DNA of 32,773 nt from assembly GCA_002724675.1 (NCBI GenBank), contig PBPL01000026.1:1-32773 (forward strand), read 5' to 3'. Every line of letters starts with the position of its first letter. Position 1 is the first letter of the stretch. Both the position numbers and the translations under genes were made by a program. Below the pieces are notes generated by a model. The model had not been told where the DNA came from, did no database searches, and was given only the letters and a program-made list of their open reading frames with translations. This document shows, one piece after another, positions 22,808 to 30,620 of this stretch. The stretch comes from Deltaproteobacteria bacterium (lineage in GTDB: Bacteria > Myxococcota_A > UBA796 > UBA9615).

Positions 22808-24040
22808 ATGAGTGCGATGGACAAGGGCAGTGCCCCAGCAACAGAGTCCGCAGACGCCCCGCTCCCACGGCTGGGGCGCTCCATACGACGAGAGTGGCTC
22901 TTGGAAGAGGGCATGATCTTCCTCAATCACGGGTCCTTTGGAGCAACGCCAAGGCGCGTTCTTCGCGCTCAGCAGGACTGGCGCCTCGCTCTTGAGAGGC
23001 AGCCCATTCACTTCATGATCGACATCCTCCCCGCAGCCCTGCGAACTGCAGCCTCAGAGCTTGCAGCCTTCCTGGGTGCCACGGGGCAGGACGTCGCGTT
23101 CGTAGACAACGCGACCACTGGAGTGAACTCGGTTCTACGCTCCCTTCGGCTACAGCCCGGAGACGAAGTCCTGACGACTAGCCATGTGTACCCGGCGGTG
23201 GGCAAGACCATCAGCTACGTGTGTCGGAGAACGGGCGCAGTGCCGGTCCACGTGGCGGTTCCATTTCCGTGCGCAGGCCCACAGGAAGTCGTCGACCGCG
23301 TCGTCCGAGCGATGACCCCACGTACCCGACTCCTGGTCATCGACCACATCACGTCAGCCACAGCGCTCGTGCTTCCAGTACACGAACTAACAAGGGAAGC
23401 CAGACAAAGAGGCATCTTGGTCCTCGTGGACGGGGCTCATGCTCCTGGAATGCTCCCTCTGGACCTGCCGACCTTTGCCACCGACTGGTACACCGGCAAC
23501 TGTCACAAGTGGTTGTGTGGCTGCAAGGGTTCTGCATTTCTCTGGGGGAACCCCGAATCCGAAGCGGCCCAGAGCGACATTCATCCGCCTGTCATCTCGC
23601 ACTTTCTAGACGAGAACTGGCCAGCTGAATTCGACTTCATCGGAACGCGAGATTACAGCCCATGGCTATCCGTACCCGAAGCGCTGAGGTTCCTTCAGGA
23701 CCTAGGCGGAGAGCGTGTGATGGAGCACAACCGAATCCTGGCGCGCAAGGGCGCTCTGGTTCTGCAGAGCACGCTGGGGATCGCACCGGCTGCACCAGAA
23801 TCCATGCTCGGGTCCATCATCACCCTTCCCTGGCCAGGAACGGAGACACCATCAGACGAAATGGCACAAGACCTCCGTCGCGCACTCTGGGAGAACCACC
23901 GGATCGAGTTGATGGTGCTTTGCTTCGACGGGCGTCTCTGGTTCCGCATCTCGGCGCACGCCTACAACGAAATCGACGACTACGAACGACTGGCAGAGGT
24001 GCTCCAAACCCATTTGCCCAGCAGGCCAGGCGTTGGATAA
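22808..24040 (+). CDS. Class V aminotransferase, isopenicillin-N-epimerase-like
   Basis: This is a 410-residue PLP enzyme. FLNHGSFGATPRRVLRAQQDW (shown here in part: LNHGSFGATPRRVL) is the characteristic start of the isopenicillin-N epimerase/cysteine-desulfurase-like group. DNATTGVNSVLRSL binds the PLP phosphate, LVDGAHAPG contains the cofactor Asp (D208), and YTGNCHKWLCGCKGSAFLW holds the Schiff-base Lys (K234). Most such bacterial proteins are general fold-type I transaminases/epimerases of unknown substrate; no beta-lactam genes are present. I chose ATG at 22808, at the natural family N-terminus. The long upstream frame to 22496 overlaps the divergent DUF72 gene and is not credible. It is followed closely by glyoxalase II. 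Confidence 0.9.
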   Translation: MSAMDKGSAPATESADAPLPRLGRSIRREWLLEEGMIFLNHGSFGATPRRVLRAQQDWRLALERQPIHFMIDILPAALRTAASELAAFLGATGQDVAFVDNATTGVNSVLRSLRLQPGDEVLTTSHVYPAVGKTISYVCRRTGAVPVHVAVPFPCAGPQEVVDRVVRAMTPRTRLLVIDHITSATALVLPVHELTREARQRGILVLVDGAHAPGMLPLDLPTFATDWYTGNCHKWLCGCKGSAFLWGNPESEAAQSDIHPPVISHFLDENWPAEFDFIGTRDYSPWLSVPEALRFLQDLGGERVMEHNRILARKGALVLQSTLGIAPAAPESMLGSIITLPWPGTETPSDEMAQDLRRALWENHRIELMVLCFDGRLWFRISAHAYNEIDDYERLAEVLQTHLPSRPGVG

Positions 24041-24050
24041 TGCCGCAAGC

Positions 24051-24845
24051 ATGACTCCCAGCACTCCCTTTGACGTAGTGCAAATCCCGGTCTGGACAGA
24101 CAACTACGCCTACCTGCTCTGCCCCAGAGACGGCACGGCTGCGGTAGTGGACAGCCCTGAAGCCGAGCCCATCCTGGAGGTGTTGAGCCAAGGTGGGCTT
24201 CAGCTGACACACATCTTCAATACACACCACCACTTCGACCACATTGGAGCCAACCAAGAGTTGATCGCCGCGTTTCCCGATGTCGTCGTGTGCGGCGGAC
24301 GTTACGACGCGGAGCACCAGAGAATCCCCGGGCAGACTCGCATCCTTGAAGATGGTGAGACGTTCGAGTGGGGGGGGGATCGCTGCACAGTCCGTGAGGT
24401 GCCCGCCCACACCCTCGGCCACATCGCGTACTGCTGGGACAGCAACCGCGCGTTCGTGGGGGACACACTCTTCTTTGGCGGCTGCGGTCGACTCTTCGAG
24501 GGCACGGCCGCCATGATGGATCGGGCTCTGTACGAGGTGTTGGGCAGACTCGACAACAGCACCCTTCTCTACTGTGCCCACGAATACACAGAGGCCAACT
24601 TGCGGTTTGCCCGAACCGTAGACCCACACAATGCCGAGCTCTTGGCGTTGAGCGAGGAGGTCGCCTCTCTCCGGGCTCGAGGGAAACCAACGGTCCCTTC
24701 CCGTCTCGAACAGGAGTGGGCCATCAACCCGTTCCTTCGCTGTGATTCGCCCACTATTCGCCAGGCGCTCAACTGCGACACGTCCTCACCCCGGCACGAA
24801 GTTCTAGGGGCTCTTCGAACCCTCAAGGACGGGTTTCGAGGCTGA
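24051..24845 (+). CDS. gloB: Hydroxyacylglutathione hydrolase (glyoxalase II)
   Basis: This is a 264-residue metallo-beta-lactamase-fold hydrolase. The di-metal motif is NTHHHFDHIG (H59-x-H61-x-D63-H64). Further ligands are the His in VPAHTLGHIAY, the Asp in FVGDTLFFGGCGRLFEGT and the His in YCAHEYTEANLRFA. The C-terminal NPFLR and LRTLKDGF (Arg and Lys that contact glutathione) identify true glyoxalase II rather than a generic MBL protein. It hydrolyses S-D-lactoylglutathione in methylglyoxal detoxification. The ATG at 24051 is preferred; TTG at 24033 would overlap the aminotransferase. The stop shares bases with the next ATG. A run of nine G at 24370-24378 encodes W-G-G in a non-catalytic loop. 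Confidence 0.94.
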   Translation: MTPSTPFDVVQIPVWTDNYAYLLCPRDGTAAVVDSPEAEPILEVLSQGGLQLTHIFNTHHHFDHIGANQELIAAFPDVVVCGGRYDAEHQRIPGQTRILEDGETFEWGGDRCTVREVPAHTLGHIAYCWDSNRAFVGDTLFFGGCGRLFEGTAAMMDRALYEVLGRLDNSTLLYCAHEYTEANLRFARTVDPHNAELLALSEEVASLRARGKPTVPSRLEQEWAINPFLRCDSPTIRQALNCDTSSPRHEVLGALRTLKDGFRG

Positions 24846-25609
24846 TGACTCAAGAGACCATGCGCTGGATGCTCCTTGCCCTGGTTGCTGTCGCCCTGAC
24901 CGGCTGCTCGACGGCGCACACAGCCCGGCCCCTGGGCCAGGGCAACCACGCCGTCCACGTGTCCGTGGGTGGGCCGATCGTGGGTATCGGCGGCCAGGAC
25001 AAGGTCCCCATTCCGTTAACCACCTTGACCTACAAGTATGGCCTCACGGAGCGGGCTGATGTCTTCGTGGGCTGGCACATCCTCGAGACCTTCGTCAACG
25101 AAGGGAACGCCTTCTTCGACATCGGCACCTCCTACTACTTCCTAGACCAGCGTGGGCCCCGCCCCGGGCTGTCGGGGGCGATCACCATCTCGCCCCTGGT
25201 CAACAAGCACTCCGGCTGGGCTTCCGTTGATCTCCAGTTCACCGCGTCGTGGTTTCTCGACCCCGGCGAACGTCACTTGCTGTATTTGGGCCTGCACAAC
25301 TTCTTGACCCCGGTGCGCTCGCAACTGCTCTCCACTCCCGTCTACACCCTCAGCCCATACCTGGGAGGACAGCTCCGTCTGGGGCGCCACAGAGAGGTGA
25401 TGCTCGGCGCCGAGTTGAAGTGGCACCGGCCCTACGCCGACACCACCGACATGGTCTTGAGCTGGGTCGGCATCGCCAACCGTGGAGCCCTCTCGTTCGT
25501 AGGTGGAGTGACCGTGGCCTTTGGCAAGCGGGACCGAGGCGAAGAGCCCAGCGCGGAGAAGCAAGAGGAAGCACCAGCAGAAACACCGCCAGCGGAAGAA
25601 GACCAATGA
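24845..25609 (+). CDS. Hypothetical lipoprotein with beta-barrel-like body
   Basis: This is a 254-residue protein. The signal peptide ends VALTGC (C21, canonical lipobox). The body has many alternating strands rich in Gly and aromatic residues (YKYGLTERADVFVGWHI, SYYFLDQ, ASVDLQFTASWFL, LYLGLHNFL, YLGGQLRLG, MLGAELKWH), suggesting an outer-membrane beta-sheet or barrel. The last ~25 residues are Glu/Ala/Pro-rich and probably disordered. I do not recognise a family. It starts one base into the stop of gloB and ends in ATGA overlap with the next lipoprotein, so it is translated within this operon. A link to detoxification is not implied by the sequence. Confidence 0.72.
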   Translation: MTQETMRWMLLALVAVALTGCSTAHTARPLGQGNHAVHVSVGGPIVGIGGQDKVPIPLTTLTYKYGLTERADVFVGWHILETFVNEGNAFFDIGTSYYFLDQRGPRPGLSGAITISPLVNKHSGWASVDLQFTASWFLDPGERHLLYLGLHNFLTPVRSQLLSTPVYTLSPYLGGQLRLGRHREVMLGAELKWHRPYADTTDMVLSWVGIANRGALSFVGGVTVAFGKRDRGEEPSAEKQEEAPAETPPAEEDQ

Positions 25610-26589
25610 CGCTACGTCGAAGCCTGACTCCTTGGCTGGCAGGATTTGCCGTCACGTTCTGCGTGTCGTGCATCGACACGCTGGACTCGGCCTGGTTCAC
25701 CAACGAAGCCGTGGATGCCTACCATTGGCCCCACAATGAGGTCCCCAAGGACCACATCGAGGAGGTCCAACTTCTTGGTGACACACTGGAAGATGACCAG
25801 GGGGCGCCGACTCTCCATGGTGTCTGGCTACACCCGTGCGCTGATGACCGCCCGCAAGACTGCCCAGCGTCCTCCGAGTTCGAGCCCGCCAATCGAAACA
25901 AGACGCTCTTGTACTTCCATGGACAGGACAAACATCTAGGGGCCCACTGGGATCGGCTCCAGATCCTGTGGCGCATGGGCTATCGAGTGTTTGCCATCGA
26001 CTACCGGGGCTATGGCCGCTCCACGGGACAGCCCTCCGAGGCTGGACTGTATGCCGACGGGCGCACAGCCCTTCGCCACGTGTTGAGCCGCATCGCCGAG
26101 GAGCGAGGCATTGACCTGGAGGAGGGAGAGCTGCCACGGGCGGACATCTTGGGAGTCGCCTATTACGGGCGCTCCCTGGGAACAACGGTTGCCGTGGATG
26201 TGGCCACTGAGTTCAACCCAGCGGCTCTGGTCCTCGAGTCCCCTCTGGCGAGCGCCCAGGGTTTCGTGGACAGCGCAGCAGGCATCGGCGTGTCCGCATC
26301 GGTGCTGATGACGAGCCGATTCGACAATGTCTCCAAGCTTCCCTTTGTCATCGCGCCCAAGTTGATCATGCACGGGCAGGAAGACGACTACGTTCGCTTC
26401 GACTTCGCCGAGCTGCTCTTTGAACTGGCGACCGAACCCAAAGAGTTCTTTGCGGTGGCTGGGGCCGGTCATGGAGGTGTCCCCTGCCCCGATCGCGACG
26501 AGAGCGTCGATGCCGAGGAGGTGCCCTGCGTGGCCAACAGCGCATACCTTGAGCAAGTCCACAGCTTCTTCGACCAATACTTGCCATGA
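25606..26589 (+). CDS. Alpha/beta-hydrolase lipoprotein
   Basis: This is a 327-residue serine hydrolase. ATG at 25606 overlaps the previous stop (ATGA); the longer frame to 25249 is a shadow over the preceding gene. The signal segment ends FCVSC (C22, probable lipidation). The fold is of the Bem46/ABHD13-17 type: LLYFHGQDKHLGAHW (oxyanion HG at 105-106), VFAIDYRGYGRSTG, nucleophile elbow YYGRSLGTTVA (S190), MHGQEDDYV (acid D260 or D261) and GAGHGG (H289). It is probably an esterase, thioesterase or lipase-like enzyme held at the membrane facing the periplasm. Extra Cys pairs (C78/C86 and C294/C308) may form disulfides, consistent with an extracytoplasmic location. The substrate is unknown. 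Confidence 0.87.
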   Translation: MTLRRSLTPWLAGFAVTFCVSCIDTLDSAWFTNEAVDAYHWPHNEVPKDHIEEVQLLGDTLEDDQGAPTLHGVWLHPCADDRPQDCPASSEFEPANRNKTLLYFHGQDKHLGAHWDRLQILWRMGYRVFAIDYRGYGRSTGQPSEAGLYADGRTALRHVLSRIAEERGIDLEEGELPRADILGVAYYGRSLGTTVAVDVATEFNPAALVLESPLASAQGFVDSAAGIGVSASVLMTSRFDNVSKLPFVIAPKLIMHGQEDDYVRFDFAELLFELATEPKEFFAVAGAGHGGVPCPDRDESVDAEEVPCVANSAYLEQVHSFFDQYLP

Positions 26590-26688
26590 GCAGTCCCTCC
26601 AGGGCCGACCAGGGCCCGGCACTGCAACAAAGCCCCCTCCTCGAAACCCTCTGACGACGCTGCCGCGGCAGGTTGTTAGGATGGGCCC

Positions 26689-29600
26689 ATGGCGGCACCG
26701 GATCCCTGGCTCAAAGGTCTGACGAAGGCCCTGTCTCTTGTGGGGCAGGAGCTCCATCCAGACCCTGCCGGCGGAGATGAAGCCTGGGGAGAGCATCCCG
26801 ACTCGGCTCGACTCGAGATGGTGGAGGAGGCCCTGGCAGCGGAGCGCTCCGACCACCGCGCTTCGGAAGAACGACTTCGCGCCACTCGCACCGAGCTCAC
26901 AGCAGCACGCGAGGAACTGGGACAAACCCGAACCGACCTGGAACACCTCACTCGATCACTCGGTGAGGCCCGAGAGACTCTGGGCCAAAAAAAGGCCGAA
27001 GTAGAACGGCTTCAAGAAGAGTGGCAACAAGAGCGTGCCTCGCTGATTGATCGATGGTCTCAAGAACGCGATAGCCTAACGGGCAAGTGGGACCGAGCTA
27101 GCTCCGAGCAGAGCGAGGACTGGAACCGTCGGCGCGCCGAGCAAGCCCAAAAATGGAACCTCGAGCGAACCAGTCTGACCGAGAAGTGGACGCAAGAACG
27201 CACGGACCTCCACGCCCGACTCGAACGCGAACAATCAAGCCTTCGCGACTCGCAACAAGTGGCGCAGAGCCTCCAGGCCAAGCTCGATGGGCTCGAAACC
27301 GAATTCCAGAAGCGGGGCAATGAGTTCCAGGCCACTCAGCAGGCGTTGGAGGAGACGCGGCTAGAGTTGAGCCAGACCGAGGCCCGGCTGCAAGCAGCAA
27401 AGAGCCGTCTCGAGACGTATTCAGAGGACAGGGGCAGCCTCCACGCACAACTGGAGGCCGCCATTGCAGCCCGGACCGTCGCTGAAGACAGGGTGGCCGA
27501 CGCCGAAAAGGCCACTCGACAGGCCGAGCAGGTAGCACGCCAGGCCAATCAGGGTGCTCAGCAGAGTTCAGAAAGCCTCCGCGAGTCGGAACACCAGATA
27601 GTCCTGGCCAACCAGCGAGCCGACCGCATCGAAGCCGAGCGCAATGACGCTATGGAGCGCGGACGCGATCTCGAACACCAGTTGTCCAACCGGGATCGAG
27701 AGCTGGCAGAGCTAAAGACCACGCTAGTGACCGAGCAACAGAGTCGGCTCGCCGCCGAACAGCAATCGGAATTGGCCCGCTCCACCCTCGCCAAGCAGGA
27801 AGCGCTGTTTGCCAGCAGTACCGACCGCGTCGAGGCCGAGAGTCGCATTGATGAACTCAATCGCATCCTAAAGCGAGAGCGCGTCGTCAGCCTGGACCTC
27901 CGCACCGAGATCAACACCCTAGAGACTCAACTGGAGGAGTCTTCCAACTCGGTTCGAGACCTCGAACACCAGTGCCAGACCACCGCAGACGAGCTGGCCA
28001 ATCTTCAGCAGCAGGCCAGTCAACTGCGAGTACACCTGGATGAAGCCAACCAGACGATCGTAGAGGCCCGAGACAAGGCCGCCCAGGATGCAGACCGTCT
28101 GGCCGAAGAGTCCGCACAGCACTCTGAGACTCGCAATCAATTGGCAACGGCACAGGCCGAAGCAGAGAGCCGCGCGCAGACGATCCGCCAGCAACAACAA
28201 CAGCAGGATGAGCTGGAATTAAAGCTCGCGGACACGGAGCTCGCACTCTCCAATGCCGAAGGGCACGCGGCAGAGCAAGACATGCGCGCTCAGACTGCGA
28301 CCACCCGTGCAGAGGAAGCAGATGCTCGGTCGGAGGTGGCCACCCAGCGCGCTCAGGCAGCCGAACAGCTTCGGTCTGAGGCACTGGAGACAGCCGCCCG
28401 AGCAGCTCGCGACGCACAGACCGCCCGCGATGCTCGAGAACAGGCGGAAGAGAGCTGCCGAGAGGCGATCTCTCGAGCTGAAACTGCAGATGCTCGGGCC
28501 GCTCGAGCCGAGCAACAGGCTGAACAGCAATCGAGCCAAGCGCTAGAGGCCCAGCGAGACGCCGCCGATGCGGAACAGAGACGGGCCGAGGCTGAGCATG
28601 CCCGGATCGAGGCGGAAGAAAGGGCGACTAAGGCGACACTGGAGGCCTCCGCCGCACTCAAGGATGCGGAAGCGGCCAGGGAGCAAGCCCTGCAAGCTGC
28701 AGAAGAGGCACAGCAAGCCGCCCGAGGACAAGACGAAGCACAGCGGGTCGCTGAAGACGCGAAGGCGGCCGCGCAGAGTGCGCAACAAGAACGCTCCGAA
28801 GCTCAGAGCAGGGCGACCGAGCTGAGCAGCCAACTGGAGGCTGCCGCTGCACGCGCGCAGGAAGCCGAGCGACAGAGCCATCTCCTTGGCCAACAAGCCA
28901 CCGAAGCGACCGAACGAGCGGCAGCGTCCGAGGCTGAAGCGACGGCCGCCGATAGAAGCGCCAGAGAGGCCCAGGCGCGGGCAGAGGAAGCCGAGAGTCG
29001 GGTAGAGCGCGCCGAGCAAGAAGCGACAACTGCCCGAGAGAACGCGAGGGCAGCCTCCGAGCGCGCGGAGTCCGCAACCCGAGACCTGACAACCAAGAGT
29101 TCGCAGTTGAGCGAGGCCGAGACTCTGGCTGCAGAACTAAGGGAACAGCTCACAACACTGCTCGACCAGGCGCGACTCCTCAACGACGAGCGAGACGAAG
29201 CCGAGGCCAGAGCTCAAAAAGAGTCCGAGCGGGCACAGGCAGAAGCTCAGCGGGCCGAGCTCGAGGCACTACGGGCGCAGAAGGTCGCCGAGGAAGAGGC
29301 GCGACGGGGTCGTGAGACAGCCGAACAGATGGCGGCAGAAGAGGGCGCTCGATGGGAGAAGAGGCTCCGTGAGGGCGAACAGCACTTTCGACGGGAGAAG
29401 GCCCAGCTGGAGCAGCGCCTGGAAGAAGAGGGGCAGCTATTGCAGGTCGAGCGCTCCGAATGGCAGCGAAAGATCGAAGAGGAGCAGGGCCGACTGGAAG
29501 AGGAACGCAAGTCCTGGCGCAAGCGACTCGACGAAGACGAGCAGCAGATCGCAAAGGAGCGGGCTAACTGGCAGAAGCGGCTGTCTGCCGAGGAGCAACG

Positions 29601-30348
29601 GCTTCAAGAGCAGATGGCAAAGGAACAGGCCGCCTCCAAGTCCGCCATGAGTGAGATCAGTACACGACTCGACTCGCTCGCCGAGGCAGAGGCCGCGGCC
29701 ATCGCACGGGCTGAGGCTTCCGAGGCTCGGGCTCAGGCCGCTGAAAAGGCGAGTCGCGAAGCGCTGGAGTCTGTCGCTCGGATCGCACAACTGGAGGCCG
29801 AACTGGGGGCCATGCAGCAAGAGGTAACTTCGGCTAACCAGGGCCGGTCCGAGTCCCTCGCGCGGGCCCGCGATGAACGGCAAAAGGCTGAGACAGCAGA
29901 AGCTCGTTACGCAGAGGCCCAACGACGACTTCGAGGATTGGAAGAGAGCCGCGAGGAACAACAGGAAGAACTGGACACTCTCCGCCAACAAATGCGGCAA
30001 GCGCCCACCGCCCCACCACCCAGGAGCAAACCCCCTACCGCCGATGCCCCCAGTTCGCCCCCTGCTCCCGAGCCCATCCGTCTGGACAAGCCAGCGGCTG
30101 CACCCCAACCAGCGCAGGCCCCGAGCACCCCGCAACGCTCCGTTCCACAACGTGGTGCACGAGCCAAGGCGGCCACTGCGGAGCGGGCTGGGACGGGCGT
30201 GACACGAAGGCCTCCGACTCCCGCGGACAAACCAAGATTGCGCGGCGGTTCATTCGACAACGCCGGGGGCAAGGTCTACACGGCGCGCAAGACACCCGTC
30301 GAGGACGAGCCCAAGGGCGTCATGGGTCTCTTCCGCAAGAAACGCTAG
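26689..30348 (+). CDS. 1219-residue coiled-coil protein with basic C-terminus
   Basis: AGGA lies seven bases before the ATG. There is no signal peptide or membrane segment. A short head (residues 1-40) is followed by about 1060 residues of nearly uninterrupted coiled coil made almost entirely of Glu, Ala, Gln, Arg, Ser, Leu and Thr. The middle (about 560-830) is Ala-rich. Trp ladders occur at residues 112-167 and 889-961. Residues 1105-1200 are a Pro/Ala-rich linker, and the tail is basic, ending GLFRKKR. The composition and length recall bacterial cytoskeletal or scaffold coiled coils (the AglZ, FilP and crescentin type), but no homology can be claimed because coiled coils look alike. The next genes concern the envelope, so a structural role at the cell pole or envelope is possible. 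Confidence 0.88.
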   Translation: MAAPDPWLKGLTKALSLVGQELHPDPAGGDEAWGEHPDSARLEMVEEALAAERSDHRASEERLRATRTELTAAREELGQTRTDLEHLTRSLGEARETLGQKKAEVERLQEEWQQERASLIDRWSQERDSLTGKWDRASSEQSEDWNRRRAEQAQKWNLERTSLTEKWTQERTDLHARLEREQSSLRDSQQVAQSLQAKLDGLETEFQKRGNEFQATQQALEETRLELSQTEARLQAAKSRLETYSEDRGSLHAQLEAAIAARTVAEDRVADAEKATRQAEQVARQANQGAQQSSESLRESEHQIVLANQRADRIEAERNDAMERGRDLEHQLSNRDRELAELKTTLVTEQQSRLAAEQQSELARSTLAKQEALFASSTDRVEAESRIDELNRILKRERVVSLDLRTEINTLETQLEESSNSVRDLEHQCQTTADELANLQQQASQLRVHLDEANQTIVEARDKAAQDADRLAEESAQHSETRNQLATAQAEAESRAQTIRQQQQQQDELELKLADTELALSNAEGHAAEQDMRAQTATTRAEEADARSEVATQRAQAAEQLRSEALETAARAARDAQTARDAREQAEESCREAISRAETADARAARAEQQAEQQSSQALEAQRDAADAEQRRAEAEHARIEAEERATKATLEASAALKDAEAAREQALQAAEEAQQAARGQDEAQRVAEDAKAAAQSAQQERSEAQSRATELSSQLEAAAARAQEAERQSHLLGQQATEATERAAASEAEATAADRSAREAQARAEEAESRVERAEQEATTARENARAASERAESATRDLTTKSSQLSEAETLAAELREQLTTLLDQARLLNDERDEAEARAQKESERAQAEAQRAELEALRAQKVAEEEARRGRETAEQMAAEEGARWEKRLREGEQHFRREKAQLEQRLEEEGQLLQVERSEWQRKIEEEQGRLEEERKSWRKRLDEDEQQIAKERANWQKRLSAEEQRLQEQMAKEQAASKSAMSEISTRLDSLAEAEAAAIARAEASEARAQAAEKASREALESVARIAQLEAELGAMQQEVTSANQGRSESLARARDERQKAETAEARYAEAQRRLRGLEESREEQQEELDTLRQQMRQAPTAPPPRSKPPTADAPSSPPAPEPIRLDKPAAAPQPAQAPSTPQRSVPQRGARAKAATAERAGTGVTRRPPTPADKPRLRGGSFDNAGGKVYTARKTPVEDEPKGVMGLFRKKR
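27022..27219 (+). repeat. Hendecad tryptophan ladder (11-residue repeat, six Trp)
   Basis: W112, W123, W134, W145, W156 and W167 are spaced exactly 11 residues apart. Typical units are WQQERASLIDR, WSQERDSLTGK, WNLERTSLTEK and WTQERTDLHAR. An 11-residue period equals three helical turns and is characteristic of right-handed hendecad coiled coils. Confidence 0.85.
29353..29622 (+). repeat. 18-residue repeat with tryptophan ladder, five units
   Basis: Units start at W889, L907, W925, W943 and W961, for example WQRKIEEEQGRLEEERKS and WRKRLDEDEQQIAKERAN. An 18-residue period is exactly five alpha-helical turns, so the Trp residues line up along one face. Confidence 0.82.
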
Positions 30349-30435
30349 GAAGCTTGGAAGACAGAGACGCCGGCCCACAGCAGATGGCTTCTCGTCTTCC
30401 TTGGCGGAGAATGCCCACGGACGATCCCAGAGTCT

Positions 30436-30441
30436 TATAAT
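30436..30441 (+). promoter_or_regulatory. Isolated perfect -10 hexamer upstream of the SpoIID-like gene
   Basis: TATAAT occurs in the 272-bp gap between the coiled-coil gene and the SpoIID-like gene. There is no recognisable -35 at 16-18 bp and no extended -10 TG, so it is only a weak candidate. Nothing else is seen in this gap. Confidence 0.25.
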
Positions 30442-30620
30442 GATTTTGCTTCCAGAAGCATCTGCCGGCTCAGTTCGCCGAAGCCGCCTCGTTGCCCGTC
30501 CGTGCCGGAGCCCCATTGGCTGAACTCTCCCCGCGACCGGCCTCGAACCGGACTAACCCTCCTCCCAACGACCCATCGAGGGCATCGCGGTCGGACCGAC
30601 GACGCAAGGTCGTACGGTCG

